Of a stretch of DNA of 60,306 bases, positions 35,238 to 44,557 are shown in pieces. Position numbers and translations under genes: made by a program. Source of the stretch: Ferruginivarius sediminum (GTDB lineage Bacteria; Pseudomonadota; Alphaproteobacteria; Kiloniellales; Rhodovibrionaceae). The stretch's first letter is position 1; the number at the start of each line of letters is the position of its first letter. Where the stretch lies: positions 1-60,306 of the forward strand of contig NZ_QPMH01000022.1 of the NCBI RefSeq assembly GCF_003344765.1. The letters run 5' to 3'. The notes below the pieces were generated by a model. It did no database searches and was not told where the DNA came from. It saw only the letters and a list, made by a program, of their open reading frames with translations.

Positions 35238-36666
35238 TTACCGCCTCCGGCAGCCACATCGCGATTTCCGGGAACAGGAGCACAATTGCAAGGCCGCACA
35301 ACTGCAGCAGGATGAAGGGCCAGAGCGAGGCGAAGATGTCCGCCAGGGATATTTCCGGCGGCGCCACGCTTTTCAGGTAGAAAGCCGCCGGGCCGAATGG
35401 CGGGGTGATGTAAGACACCTGCATGTTCATCGCGAACAGGATGCCGAACCAGACCGGCGAATATCCCAGATCCTGCACCACCGGCACGAAGATCGGCATG
35501 GTAAGCAGCGCGATGCCGATCCAGTCCATGAACATTCCCAGGACCAGGAGGATCAGCATCATGAACGCCAGCACGACGATGGGCGCCACGCCAAGCCCGG
35601 TGATGGCCTCCTGCACGAAGCGGGTGCCGCCCATCAGGTTGTAGACGCCGACGAGCGCGCTGGCCCCGATACCGATCCAGATAATCATGCCGCAGGTATT
35701 GAGCGTCTGGGTCAGGCTGTCGCGCAGCATGGCAAGCGTCAGTTCCCGGCGTATCGCCGCGGCGGCCAGAACACCGACGACGCCCATACACGCGGCCTCG
35801 GTCACCGAGGCGATACCACCGTAGATGCTGCCCAGCACCAGCACTGCCACGGCCATCGGGATCGCCACACCCTTCAGCTTCGCCAGCTTCCCGCGCAGGC
35901 TCATGCGCCGCTCCTCTAGCGGGGCGGGCGGGCCGGCTTGCGGGTTCAGATGGCAGCGGATCAGGATGAAGCCGACGTAGAGCGCCGCCAGCAGCAGGCC
36001 CGGCGTGATCGTCGCCAGGAACAGGTCGCCGATGGCGACGTTCGCGGTCAGGCCATAGATGATGAGCACGATGCTGGGCGGGATCATAGTGCCGAGCGAC
36101 CCGCCGGCGCACACCGTGCCGATGGCGATACTGCGGTCATAGCCCAGGCGCAGCATCTGCGGCAGCGCGATCATGCCGAGAAGTACGATCTCGCCGCCAA
36201 TGATGCCGGAGATTGCCGCCAGGAAGACGGCTGCGACCAGCGTCTGGACAGCAACCCCGCCCCGCAGCCCGCCGGCCCAGACCCGCATGGCGTCGTAGAG
36301 GTCGCGCGCGATACCCGAGCGATCAAGGATGGAAGCCATCAGCACGAACATCGGCACGGCGACCAGCACGTACTCGCTAATGAAGCTGTAGACCCTGGAT
36401 GCCACCAGCGGCAGGCCCATCGGCCCGAACCAACCCACCGTAAACAGAATTGCGACAAGCGCGGTCACGATGGCAAGCGGCAGGCCCGTGAGCATCAGCA
36501 GCAGGATCGAGCCGACCAGCAGCAGCGAGCCCAACTCGATGCCGATACCGCGCCCTTCAATCAGCACATAACCGGCCGTTACGGCGAAGAGGACCAGCAC
36601 GGCGCCGACCAGTGCCAGCGGCAGCCAGTCCCCGATACCACGCGAGCTTGTGGCCGGCAGGCTCAT
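35227..36666 (-). CDS. TRAP transporter large permease (DctM), sugar-acid locus
   Basis: A 479-residue DctM with an extra N-terminal helix compared with the 438-residue malonate version. LTGLPLAIVTALVAILF, GTVCAGGSLGTMIPPSIVLIIYG and MNMQVSYITPPFGPAAFYL are family landmarks. It starts 1 nt after the dctQ stop and overlaps kdgK by 11 nt. The likely substrate is a sugar acid that the locus degrades via a 2-keto-3-deoxy intermediate. Confidence 0.9.
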   Translation of the reverse strand: MSLPATSSRGIGDWLPLALVGAVLVLFAVTAGYVLIEGRGIGIELGSLLLVGSILLLMLTGLPLAIVTALVAILFTVGWFGPMGLPLVASRVYSFISEYVLVAVPMFVLMASILDRSGIARDLYDAMRVWAGGLRGGVAVQTLVAAVFLAAISGIIGGEIVLLGMIALPQMLRLGYDRSIAIGTVCAGGSLGTMIPPSIVLIIYGLTANVAIGDLFLATITPGLLLAALYVGFILIRCHLNPQAGPPAPLEERRMSLRGKLAKLKGVAIPMAVAVLVLGSIYGGIASVTEAACMGVVGVLAAAAIRRELTLAMLRDSLTQTLNTCGMIIWIGIGASALVGVYNLMGGTRFVQEAITGLGVAPIVVLAFMMLILLVLGMFMDWIGIALLTMPIFVPVVQDLGYSPVWFGILFAMNMQVSYITPPFGPAAFYLKSVAPPEISLADIFASLWPFILLQLCGLAIVLLFPEIAMWLPEAVNGH

Positions 36667-36667
36667 C

Positions 36668-37273
36668 TCAATGCTCCCGCCCCATGCTGTCGCGCAGCCA
36701 GTGAACGAGATGCAAGAGTGCTTGCACGCCCATCAGAACCAGGCAAACGAGAAGCCCGGCCTTGATCATCGCGGGCAACGGCGGGTTCCAGGCCGATCCG
36801 CTGCGGTCGAGCGACAGCTCGCCGGCGGGCGAGATCCAGGCCTTCCGCGTCATCAGGTACGCCGCCCAGCCGAGCGCGGCGGCGAAGACAAGGGCCATTG
36901 CCGCGTTGACCACATTCAGGATCTTTCGCACGCGCGGTCCCGCGACGGCGCGGATCAGGCCGATGCGGATATGACTGTCGCGCGCCAGGGCAAAAGCCCC
37001 GCCGAAGGCGTAGCAGACGGCAACGAGCGCGATGACCGTCTCGTGCACCCAGATGGTGGGGGCGTTGAAGGCATAGCGCATGACGATCTCGTAGAAGCTG
37101 ATGGCCACGGCCACCAGGAACAGCACCCCGACATAGCGCCCCAACCGGTCCACCCGGCGGTCGAGCGCGGTGACTGGACGCGTATCGGCAAGCAGGTCGT
37201 ACACGGCCTCGCCATCAGCCTGCTCTTGGTCGCCGTGTCGTGCTATCGCGGCACTGCTTGCCCGATCCGGCAT
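36668..37273 (-). CDS. TRAP transporter small permease (DctQ), sugar-acid locus
   Basis: A 201-residue DctQ with a hydrophilic 40-residue N-terminal extension rich in charged residues. Four helices follow, with FYEIVMRYAFNAPTIWVHE after the first. An internal start is possible if the extension is spurious. Downstream DctM begins 1 nt after the stop; the binding-protein gene ends 68 nt upstream. Confidence 0.85.
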   Translation of the reverse strand: MPDRASSAAIARHGDQEQADGEAVYDLLADTRPVTALDRRVDRLGRYVGVLFLVAVAISFYEIVMRYAFNAPTIWVHETVIALVAVCYAFGGAFALARDSHIRIGLIRAVAGPRVRKILNVVNAAMALVFAAALGWAAYLMTRKAWISPAGELSLDRSGSAWNPPLPAMIKAGLLVCLVLMGVQALLHLVHWLRDSMGREH

Positions 37274-37341
37274 CCCTGCCTACTCCATGGTTTCGGAAAC
37301 GGAAGCCCGCACGCTGGCGAGCTTCCGTCCTGCCCGGCCGC

Positions 37342-38373
37342 CTACTGCAGGAGGCCGACCCCGCGCATGTGCGCGGTCACCTGCTCGTAGACCTTGCCGG
37401 CCATGTCGCTGCGTCCGGCCCAGTCCTTCCAGACGCCACGGGCGATTTCGCGGAACTTCGCACGCTCAGATTCAGGCCAGTCGCTGATCGTGATGTCCGG
37501 ATTGGCGCGGGCCTCGGCCACGGCCTTGGCATCCGCCACCTCCAGGCGGGCCACCATGTCGCGGGCAAAGTCGCGCACCGAGACTTCGAGAATCGCCTTC
37601 AGATCCTCGGGCAAGCCGTCCCAGATCTGCTTGTTCAGCGAGACTTCGACCACCGGCAGCGAGTGGAAGCCGGGGTAGACCGGGTTGTCGGCGAACTCGT
37701 GCATGCCGAGATCGTGATTGGTGGAGAAGACCGTGTAGTCGGCCGCGCCGATGACGCCCTTCTCCAGCGAGGTATAAACCTCGGAGCCGGGCAGGTTCAC
37801 CGGTGCCGCCCCGGCGCGGGCAAAGACCTCCTGCACCATGCCCTCGGGCGCGCGCATCTTCAGGCCCTCCAGGTCGTCGACGCCGTTCAGCGGCTTGGTC
37901 GACAGGAACGCCTCCAGTCCGGTCGCCGACGCGCCGATGAAGTGCAGGCCATAGGGCTCGACCAGCTCGTTGAAAAGCTCCTTACCGCCGCCGTAGTTCA
38001 TGAACTTCAGCATTTGGTCGGGGTCGGACCAGGCGCCGACGAGGTTGCCCAGCATGGCGAATGCCGGATCCTTGCCGGCGAAGTACGAGGGATCGGTCAG
38101 GTGGCCTTGCAGGATGCCGGCACCCACCGCCTCAAGCGTTTCGTTGTGTGCCACCACGGCGCCGACGGGCAGGATCTCGATCTCGATGCGGTCGCCTGAC
38201 ATCGCGTTCACGCGATCCGCCCATGCTTGCTCGATCTTGAAGAAGTTGTCGCCCGCCTGGGCCGAGGTTTGGAACGTCCATTCGTATTTGGCTGCCCGAG
38301 CGTTGCCCGCACTGAAGCTTAACGCCACGACCGTAGCCGTGGCCGCGATTGCAAGTGCCTTCGTCACCTTCAT
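37342..38373 (-). CDS. TRAP transporter substrate-binding protein (DctP), sugar-acid locus
   Basis: A 343-residue DctP protein. The signal peptide MKVTKALAIAATATVVALSF ends at NARA. GLKMRAPEGMVQEVFARAG carries the conserved carboxylate-binding arginine, and VNLPGSEVYTSLEKGVIGAADYTVF is typical of the branch. A GGGAGG SD precedes ATG 38373, which overlaps the regulator stop by 4 nt. The family binds organic or sugar acids; the locus points to a hexonate or similar acid. Confidence 0.9.
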   Translation of the reverse strand: MKVTKALAIAATATVVALSFSAGNARAAKYEWTFQTSAQAGDNFFKIEQAWADRVNAMSGDRIEIEILPVGAVVAHNETLEAVGAGILQGHLTDPSYFAGKDPAFAMLGNLVGAWSDPDQMLKFMNYGGGKELFNELVEPYGLHFIGASATGLEAFLSTKPLNGVDDLEGLKMRAPEGMVQEVFARAGAAPVNLPGSEVYTSLEKGVIGAADYTVFSTNHDLGMHEFADNPVYPGFHSLPVVEVSLNKQIWDGLPEDLKAILEVSVRDFARDMVARLEVADAKAVAEARANPDITISDWPESERAKFREIARGVWKDWAGRSDMAGKVYEQVTAHMRGVGLLQ

Positions 38374-39263
38374 GATGTCGCCTCCCAAGTGTCGTCGTCC
38401 TTGCTTTTGTTGGGTGCCGTTGGCCCCGGCCTTACCGTATTGAGGCTGTCCTTTATGCGAGACAGCCGGTCCGTTAGCTCGTCGCCGCAGCGCAGTGCCA
38501 GCGAGGTGACCAGGATGTCCACCACCGCAAGCTGCACGAGACGGCTGGCCATCGGCGTATAGAGAAAGGTGTCCTCGAAGCGCGGCAGCGCCAGGAGGTG
38601 GCGGCTGCCCTCCGCAAGCGGCGACGGCGCGGCCGTGACGGCCACGACTTCCGCCCCGCTTCGGGTCGCCAGCGCGGCGGCCTCGACCGTTTCGCGTGAG
38701 CGGCCGGTATAGGAGAACGCCAGGATCCCGGTGCGCGCGTCGGCGACGCTGGCCGACATGATCTGCTGATGCGGGTCGTTGTAGGCATTTGCCGCCTTGC
38801 CCAGGCGGAAAAACTTCTGTTGCGCGTCCTGCGCCACCAGGCCAGAGGCACCGACTCCGTAAAATTCGAACCGCTCCACGCCCGCCAGGGCATCCACGAT
38901 CCGCTCGATGGCTTTCCAGTCGGCCTGATCCTGAAACTGTGCCAGCGCCGCGCTGGACGAGGCACAGATCTTCGCGCCGATGGTGGCCACGTCGTCGCCG
39001 GCCTCGACGTCCGTGCGCACCGATGGCGCGCGCGGGCCAAGCTCCTGCGCCAGATTGAGCGAGAACTCCCTGTACCCCTTGAGGCCAAGCTGCTGGGTGA
39101 AGCGCATCACGGTGGGCTCGCTGACCTCGGCGCGCTCGGCGAGCTGACTGATGCTCATGCCCATGACCTTGCGCGGCATCGCAAGCACGACCTCGGCTAC
39201 CCGTCGCTCCGAGCGGCGCAGCGTGTGGGCATTGTCGCGGATTCGCGTCAGAAAGGCGGCCAT
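38370..39263 (-). CDS. RpiR/HexR-family transcriptional regulator with SIS domain
   Basis: A 297-residue regulator. The N-terminal RpiR helix-turn-helix (about 1-77) includes SISQLAERAEVSEPTVMRFTQQLGLKGYREF. The C-terminal SIS domain (about 120-260) has FYGVGASGLVAQDAQQKF and FSYTGRSRETVEAA, typical of sugar-phosphate sensing. HexR, the best-known relative, senses KDPG, an intermediate this locus would make. GGAG 6 nt before ATG 39263 supports the start. It heads the TRAP-kdgK-eda operon and a HexR-like operator lies 26 nt upstream. Confidence 0.88.
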   Translation of the reverse strand: MAAFLTRIRDNAHTLRRSERRVAEVVLAMPRKVMGMSISQLAERAEVSEPTVMRFTQQLGLKGYREFSLNLAQELGPRAPSVRTDVEAGDDVATIGAKICASSSAALAQFQDQADWKAIERIVDALAGVERFEFYGVGASGLVAQDAQQKFFRLGKAANAYNDPHQQIMSASVADARTGILAFSYTGRSRETVEAAALATRSGAEVVAVTAAPSPLAEGSRHLLALPRFEDTFLYTPMASRLVQLAVVDILVTSLALRCGDELTDRLSRIKDSLNTVRPGPTAPNKSKDDDTWEATS

Positions 39264-39288
39264 CAGCACTCCATCCGTATCGAGAGTT

Positions 39289-39303
39289 TGTAAGAAAACT
39301 ACA
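39289..39303. promoter_or_regulatory. HexR-like operator in divergent sugar-acid promoter
   Basis: TGTAAGAAAACTACA matches 13 of 15 positions of the gammaproteobacterial HexR consensus TGTARTWWWATYACA and keeps both TGTA/TACA half-sites. It sits between the rpiR start and the divergent dehydratase gene. A second TGTAA half-site lies at 39350-39354. Autoregulation and control of the divergent gene are the likely roles. Confidence 0.5.
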
Positions 39304-39380
39304 GATTCGCGGAGCGAACAACCCCGATATTGCCATTCCTGAAACCTCCTGTAACTTTGCATCATGGTGGAGGTGGTGGC

Positions 39381-41183
39381 ATGAACCAACGCGACGACGG
39401 TAACGGCGGTAGCGACAACAAGGGTTTGCGCAGCCGGGAGTGGTGGGACAACCGCGAAACCCCGGATATGACGGCGCTCTACCTTGAGCGCTATCTGAAC
39501 TACGGCCTCACCCGCGAGGAACTGCAATCCGGCCGCCCCATTATCGGCATCGCCCAGACCGGCAGCGATCTGACACCCTGCAACCGCCACCATCGGCGGC
39601 TGGCGGAACGGGTGAAGGAAGGCGTGCGCGACGCCGGCGGGGTGGCGCTGGAATTTCCCGTCCACCCCATCCAGGAGACCGGCAAGCGCCCCACGGCTGC
39701 GCTGGACCGGAATCTCGCCTACCTTGGTCTTGTGGAGGTGCTGTACGGCTACCCACTCGACGGGGTCGTGCTGACGACGGGCTGCGACAAGACCACCCCT
39801 GCCTGTCTTATGGCGGCGGCCACGGTCGACCTGCCGGCGGTCGTCCTTTCAGGCGGCCCCATGCTGAACGGCACCTATAAGGGTAAGTTGGCGGGGTCCG
39901 GCGCGGTTATCTGGAAGGCGCGGGAACTCTATTCGGCCGGTCTCATCGACTACGAGGAATTCATGGACATGGCCGCCGCCTCGGCGCCGAGCGAGGGTCA
40001 TTGCAACACCATGGGCACGGCGCTGTCGATGAATGTGCTGGCGGAGGCGCTGGGCATGTCGCTGCCGGGCAGTGCCTCGATCCCGGCCCCGTATCGCGAG
40101 CGTGCGCAGATGGCATATCGCACCGGCCAAGCATCTGTCGCCGCCGTGCGCAACGGTATCCGTCCCTCGCGCATCATAACCCGCGAAGCCTGCGAGAATG
40201 CCATCGTCGCGACAAGCGCCATCGGCGGCTCAAGCAACTGCCCGGTTCACCTGAATGCCATCGCCCGCCATGCCGGCGTGGACCTCAGTATCGACGACTG
40301 GGAGTCAGGTCATGACGTGCCGCTATTGGTGGACTGCCAGCCGGCCGGGCGCTTCCTGGGCGAGGATTTCCATCGGGCCGGCGGTGCGCCTGCGGTCCTG
40401 AAGGAAGCGCTGAACGCCGGTCGTTTGCATGGTGCGGCGCTGACCGTCAACGGGCGGACGCTGGCGGAGAATCTGGGAGATATACCCGACGGCGACCGCC
40501 GGGTGATCCGCGCCTGGAACGAACCGATGCAAGAGCGCGCGGGCTTCCTGGTGCTGCGCGGCAATCTGTTCGAGTCGTCGGTGCTGAAGACGTCTGCCAT
40601 CGACGGGGCATTTCGGGCGCGCTACCTCTCCAACGCGGCGGATCCGGACGCCTTCGAGGGGCGCGCCATCGTCTTCGAGGGGCCGGAAGATTACCACGCC
40701 CGCATCAATGATCCGGCGCTTGCCATCGACGAGGATTGCATACTCGTGATCCGCAACTGCGGTCCTGTCGGCTATCCGGGTTCCGCCGAGGTGGTGAACA
40801 TGCTGCCGCCGGACTATCTGGTGCGACGCGGTGTCACCTCCCTGCCCTGCCTCGGCGACGGCCGGCAGAGCGGCACGTCCGGCTCTCCCTCGCTGCTGAA
40901 CGCTTCACCCGAGGCGGCGGCAGGAGGTGGCCTGGCGCTATTGCGAACGGGAGATCGGCTTCGTATCGACCTTGGCCGGCGGCGAGCCGACGTCCTCTTG
41001 AGCGAGACGGAACTGGAAGACCGGCGGACGGCGGCAAAGCCCGAGGTGCCGGCGGACCAGACGCCCTGGCAAGCAATCTACCGCCGCAGTGTCGGGCAAC
41101 TCGGTTCCGGCGCGTGCCTGGAGGATGCGGTCGATTTCATGCGCATCGCCCAGCGGTTCGGGGTTCCCCGGCACTCCCACTAG
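39381..41183 (+). CDS. IlvD/Edd-family sugar-acid dehydratase
   Basis: A 600-residue Fe-S dehydratase that should convert a sugar acid to its 2-keto-3-deoxy form. Cluster-ligand cysteines are Cys67 (DLTPCNRH), Cys135 (TTGCDKTTP, with the metal-site Lys137) and Cys208 (GHCNTMGTA), the three-Cys [2Fe-2S] pattern of pentonate/hexonate dehydratases. The catalytic-serine region reads GDGRQSGTSGSPSLLN. This pattern separates it from phosphogluconate dehydratase proper. GGAGG 7 nt before ATG 39381 sets the start. Divergent from regulator, TRAP, kinase and aldolase, it supplies the missing first step. Its substrate, a hexonate by KdgK/Eda logic, is inference. Confidence 0.88.
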   Translation: MNQRDDGNGGSDNKGLRSREWWDNRETPDMTALYLERYLNYGLTREELQSGRPIIGIAQTGSDLTPCNRHHRRLAERVKEGVRDAGGVALEFPVHPIQETGKRPTAALDRNLAYLGLVEVLYGYPLDGVVLTTGCDKTTPACLMAAATVDLPAVVLSGGPMLNGTYKGKLAGSGAVIWKARELYSAGLIDYEEFMDMAAASAPSEGHCNTMGTALSMNVLAEALGMSLPGSASIPAPYRERAQMAYRTGQASVAAVRNGIRPSRIITREACENAIVATSAIGGSSNCPVHLNAIARHAGVDLSIDDWESGHDVPLLVDCQPAGRFLGEDFHRAGGAPAVLKEALNAGRLHGAALTVNGRTLAENLGDIPDGDRRVIRAWNEPMQERAGFLVLRGNLFESSVLKTSAIDGAFRARYLSNAADPDAFEGRAIVFEGPEDYHARINDPALAIDEDCILVIRNCGPVGYPGSAEVVNMLPPDYLVRRGVTSLPCLGDGRQSGTSGSPSLLNASPEAAAGGGLALLRTGDRLRIDLGRRRADVLLSETELEDRRTAAKPEVPADQTPWQAIYRRSVGQLGSGACLEDAVDFMRIAQRFGVPRHSH

Positions 41184-44100
41184 AATATCAGGGTCAGGCG
41201 GGCGATCACCTGTCGATCCGGCTCGTAACGTGGCCGCACGGGACGGCCGAAGTTGACGAAATTGTCATCCTGGAAATTGAAGTCGGCATCCGTCAGGTTC
41301 CGGCCTTCCAGGCTGATGATCCCCTGGCGGCCGGGAAGGCGCAGCCCGGCGAAGGCATCCAGCACGCCGAAGGTTTCCGTTTCGGTTCCGGCCCCATTGA
41401 TGCGGGGATCGAAAGTCTGGTGGACGAGCGAGCCCGAAATGCCGGCGAACAGGCCGCTGGGATGGAAGTACCGCACACCCAGCGGCGCCTCCAAGGTTTC
41501 AAGCCTCTCAGGGCCGATCGATTCCTCCACGTCGATCTGCTCGAAGCTGGGCGTCAGGCTGATAGCCCAGCGCTCGGCGGGAATCCAATAGAGATAGCCG
41601 CCATAGCGGGCCTCATCCTGGTCGAACGTCTCCGACCGGTCGGCGCTTTCATCCTCCAGCGGTACATCGAGCTCGCGCCACGACGCCTCCAGGCCCGCGA
41701 AGAGGCTGTCGCCCAGAGTGACGTCGACGCCGACGCCGGAGCGCCACGCCGCCGTCCCGTTCGGATCGTCGAAGAACTGGAAGAAGCCGGCGACCTGCGA
41801 TGGCTCCAACGTCTGATCGGCGAGCAGCGGCCGCCGGACTGTCCGCATGACAGCCGCGCGCAGGCGGATTGTGGGGGTCACCTCCCACTGAACCCCCAGT
41901 TTCGGGCTCAGCTTATCGACGTCGATGGCCGCCTTTTCATAGGAGTCGTAACTGAAGCCGAGCGTCCAGATTACCGGATCCGGCAGGTTGCCGTGCACGT
42001 AGCCATAGAGGCTGTGCTGGCGTTCGGTGACGTCGCGTGTCGATGACTCGGATATTCCAAACGGCTGGACCAGGGTCGAGGTCTCTTCGCGCAGATCGGT
42101 GGTGCCGACACCGCCGCCGACAATCGCGCTGTAGCCGTCTCCGCGCAGCAGAAGCTGGGTCTGGGCGTCCACGCCTTCCGCCTCGACGTCTTCGGTGATG
42201 TCGACGCTCACCGGTATCGGCACGCCGCCGAGGAAGGCGAGGCTGCGCTGCGAGTTGAATTGCTTCGCGTCACGGTCCTCGTAGATCACCGAGGTAATGA
42301 CATCGGCGCGCGGCGAAAGCTTGAGGTGGCTGCCCAGCCTGAAGGTGTCCTCGTCCTGCTCGCGGCGATCCTCGGGACCGAAATCGTCCGGGTCGAAGCG
42401 CAGTTCCAGGTCCCCTTGCTCGGTATCCCGGTGGCGAGCTTCGAATTGCACGCTGAACTCGGGCGTCAGCGACACCTGCCCGAACCCACCGATGATATCG
42501 TGACGAAGATCGTTGTTGGGCCGGAAGCCGTCGGTCTCGAAATGGAACTGGCTCAAGCTGAACGAGCCTCGCCCGGCGATACCGGAAACCACGACCTCGT
42601 CCCCGAAGGTGCCGTCGTCGCCGCCCAGACCAGAGGCGGCAAGCTGGACATCGTCGCGTACGAACAGCGGCGTGAACTCGTTGAACGCGGGGGAGTTCGG
42701 CGCCGCCCGGGACGGCAGGTTCACCTCGGTCTCCGACAACGATGCCTGCACGGGCTGGATATTCAGGGGCTGCAGCAACTGCGCGCGCAGGAGCTCGCTC
42801 ACCCGCGCGGATTCCTGCCGCGCGCTGCCCCGGAAGCTGTCGGCCAGGAAGCGATGGGCGGAGTGGTTGGTGGGATCCAGCGCCAGGGAACGGGACGCTT
42901 GAAGCCGCGCGAGGCGCTCGAAGCCCAAATCGTCGTAGATCCGCGCCGCGCTGGTCCCGCGAACGGCAAGGTCTTCGTCCAACAGCAGGCGCGAGCGATA
43001 GACCGCGCGGTTATCGTTGCGGGCAGTCGATTTCCGAAGATCGCTCAGCGCCTCAGTGGGCCGGTTCTCGGCCTGCTTACGCAATGCATCGTAGAAGTAC
43101 GGCGTCGGCGAATCCGGGTCCAATGTCTTGGCGGTGCGCAACTCGTCCGCCGCCGGTTTGTCGCGCCGCTCCTCGAAGTAAGCTTTGCCGAGATAGCTGC
43201 GCAGCAATGCGTCGCCGGGGTCCAGCGCCGCCGCGATCTCGATCTCCTGGCGCCCCTCGGCCAGTTGGCCCTGGCGGATCTTCGCGAGGCCCAGGCCAAG
43301 CCGGGGGGTCGGGCTGGCCGAGTTCAGCGCGATGGCGTCGCGGAACGCCCGAATCGCCTTGTCTGTCTGAAAGCGCGACAACCGCGCGAAGCCGAGTATC
43401 GAGAGTGCGGGCGCAAGACGGGGACGCAGGCTTGCACCCGTCTCCGCCGCAGCCAGCGCCGTCGCGGTGTCGCCCTTCGCCAGCCACAGCTCGGCCGTGC
43501 GCGCCCAAAGCAGGCTGTGTTCCGGGAACCGCTCCGCCGCCGTCAATGTGCTGTCCAGCGCCGCATCGAGTTGAAGGTCCGCCTGCAAGGCATAGGATAA
43601 CGCCAGATGTGTCGCGGGCACGTCGGGTGAACGCCGCACGGCGCGACGGGCAAGATCCAAGGCGCGTTGCCGTTGGCCCCGGGCGAGCACGATAACGCTG
43701 TCGATGGCATCCGGCTTGCCCGAGCGCGGCGCCAGGTGGCGCGCGGTGTCGATAGCGGTCCGCGCCTCTCCGGCGCGTCCGACATCGGCCAGCAAAGCGG
43801 CCAAGTGAACGTGATAGTCGCTGTCCCTTTCGGCCTCCGGTATGCGTTCCATCGCCTCGAACGCCGCGGCGAGATCACCTCTGGCCCGGGCCTCCCGCGC
43901 CGCCTCGACATTGGGGGCGAGATCTTCCCCGTCGCCCAGCGCGAACACAGGCGGGTAATAGAGCGTCCAGCCGATCAGGTCGCGCGGCCGCGTAACCGCC
44001 CGCTCTTCCGGCGCCATGCCTGCGCCGGCGGTTGCCGATGCACCGCTGGAAATGGCGAGCCGGCCCTTCTCGTTGCGCGCCTCCACTTGGCCCTGAAAGA

Positions 44101-44557
44101 CAGTCAGGTCGGTTTTCGACGGGCCGACGCGGATATAGAACTCGGTCCCCTCCACGCCTGCGTTGACAAAGGGCGTCGAGACATTCAAGGCGCGCGGCCG
44201 GCGGCTGAAGAAATGCGCGCCGCCTTCGAACAGATCGAGGAACGACTGGCCCTCGCGTGCCGGTCCGAGTTTAAGCGTGGTGTTCTGGTCGACGCGCAGG
44301 ATTGCTCTGCTGGCGAAGAGAAAAACAGCAGCCCGACTGCGCCCGCGCACGTGCAGCGTGTCGCCCGGGCACAGGCTGGCGTCCACCTTCAACTCCTCCC
44401 AATCTTCGTCTGCCCTCGACTTCAGTTCGATGATGCCCTGCGCGGATACCAGCCGGCCCACCGGGTCACGACAGCGCTCCTCCGCGATTGCAGCGGTATC
44501 GGCAAGGCAAAGCGCGAAAACGAGAAGCGCTATCCCGACGACACCGGCGCCTGTCAT
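41180..44557 (-). CDS. FecR-TPR-outer-membrane beta-barrel fusion protein
   Basis: An 1125-residue exported protein, partner of the CHASE2 cyclase. An N-terminal hydrophobic segment (5-25) serves as signal. A FecR-type domain spans about 60-185, with VRGRSRAAVFLFASRAILRVDQ, a LDLFEGGAHFFSRRPRALNVSTPFV segment and GVEGTEF. TPR-like helical repeats run about 215-635. From about 660 alternating beta-strand sequence resembles a TonB-dependent-receptor barrel end (LEGRNLTDADFNF, then a terminal RLTLIF with C-terminal Phe). No plug domain or TonB box is seen. ATG 44557 overlaps the cyclase stop by 4 nt. Function is inferred: an outer-membrane sensor or exporter linked to the cyclase. Confidence 0.82.
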   Translation of the reverse strand: MTGAGVVGIALLVFALCLADTAAIAEERCRDPVGRLVSAQGIIELKSRADEDWEELKVDASLCPGDTLHVRGRSRAAVFLFASRAILRVDQNTTLKLGPAREGQSFLDLFEGGAHFFSRRPRALNVSTPFVNAGVEGTEFYIRVGPSKTDLTVFQGQVEARNEKGRLAISSGASATAGAGMAPEERAVTRPRDLIGWTLYYPPVFALGDGEDLAPNVEAAREARARGDLAAAFEAMERIPEAERDSDYHVHLAALLADVGRAGEARTAIDTARHLAPRSGKPDAIDSVIVLARGQRQRALDLARRAVRRSPDVPATHLALSYALQADLQLDAALDSTLTAAERFPEHSLLWARTAELWLAKGDTATALAAAETGASLRPRLAPALSILGFARLSRFQTDKAIRAFRDAIALNSASPTPRLGLGLAKIRQGQLAEGRQEIEIAAALDPGDALLRSYLGKAYFEERRDKPAADELRTAKTLDPDSPTPYFYDALRKQAENRPTEALSDLRKSTARNDNRAVYRSRLLLDEDLAVRGTSAARIYDDLGFERLARLQASRSLALDPTNHSAHRFLADSFRGSARQESARVSELLRAQLLQPLNIQPVQASLSETEVNLPSRAAPNSPAFNEFTPLFVRDDVQLAASGLGGDDGTFGDEVVVSGIAGRGSFSLSQFHFETDGFRPNNDLRHDIIGGFGQVSLTPEFSVQFEARHRDTEQGDLELRFDPDDFGPEDRREQDEDTFRLGSHLKLSPRADVITSVIYEDRDAKQFNSQRSLAFLGGVPIPVSVDITEDVEAEGVDAQTQLLLRGDGYSAIVGGGVGTTDLREETSTLVQPFGISESSTRDVTERQHSLYGYVHGNLPDPVIWTLGFSYDSYEKAAIDVDKLSPKLGVQWEVTPTIRLRAAVMRTVRRPLLADQTLEPSQVAGFFQFFDDPNGTAAWRSGVGVDVTLGDSLFAGLEASWRELDVPLEDESADRSETFDQDEARYGGYLYWIPAERWAISLTPSFEQIDVEESIGPERLETLEAPLGVRYFHPSGLFAGISGSLVHQTFDPRINGAGTETETFGVLDAFAGLRLPGRQGIISLEGRNLTDADFNFQDDNFVNFGRPVRPRYEPDRQVIARLTLIF

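Noticed and set aside
42260..43600. 446-residue ORF opposite the FecR-barrel gene
   Set aside because: Antisense shadow; lacks an SD and any recognisable domain.
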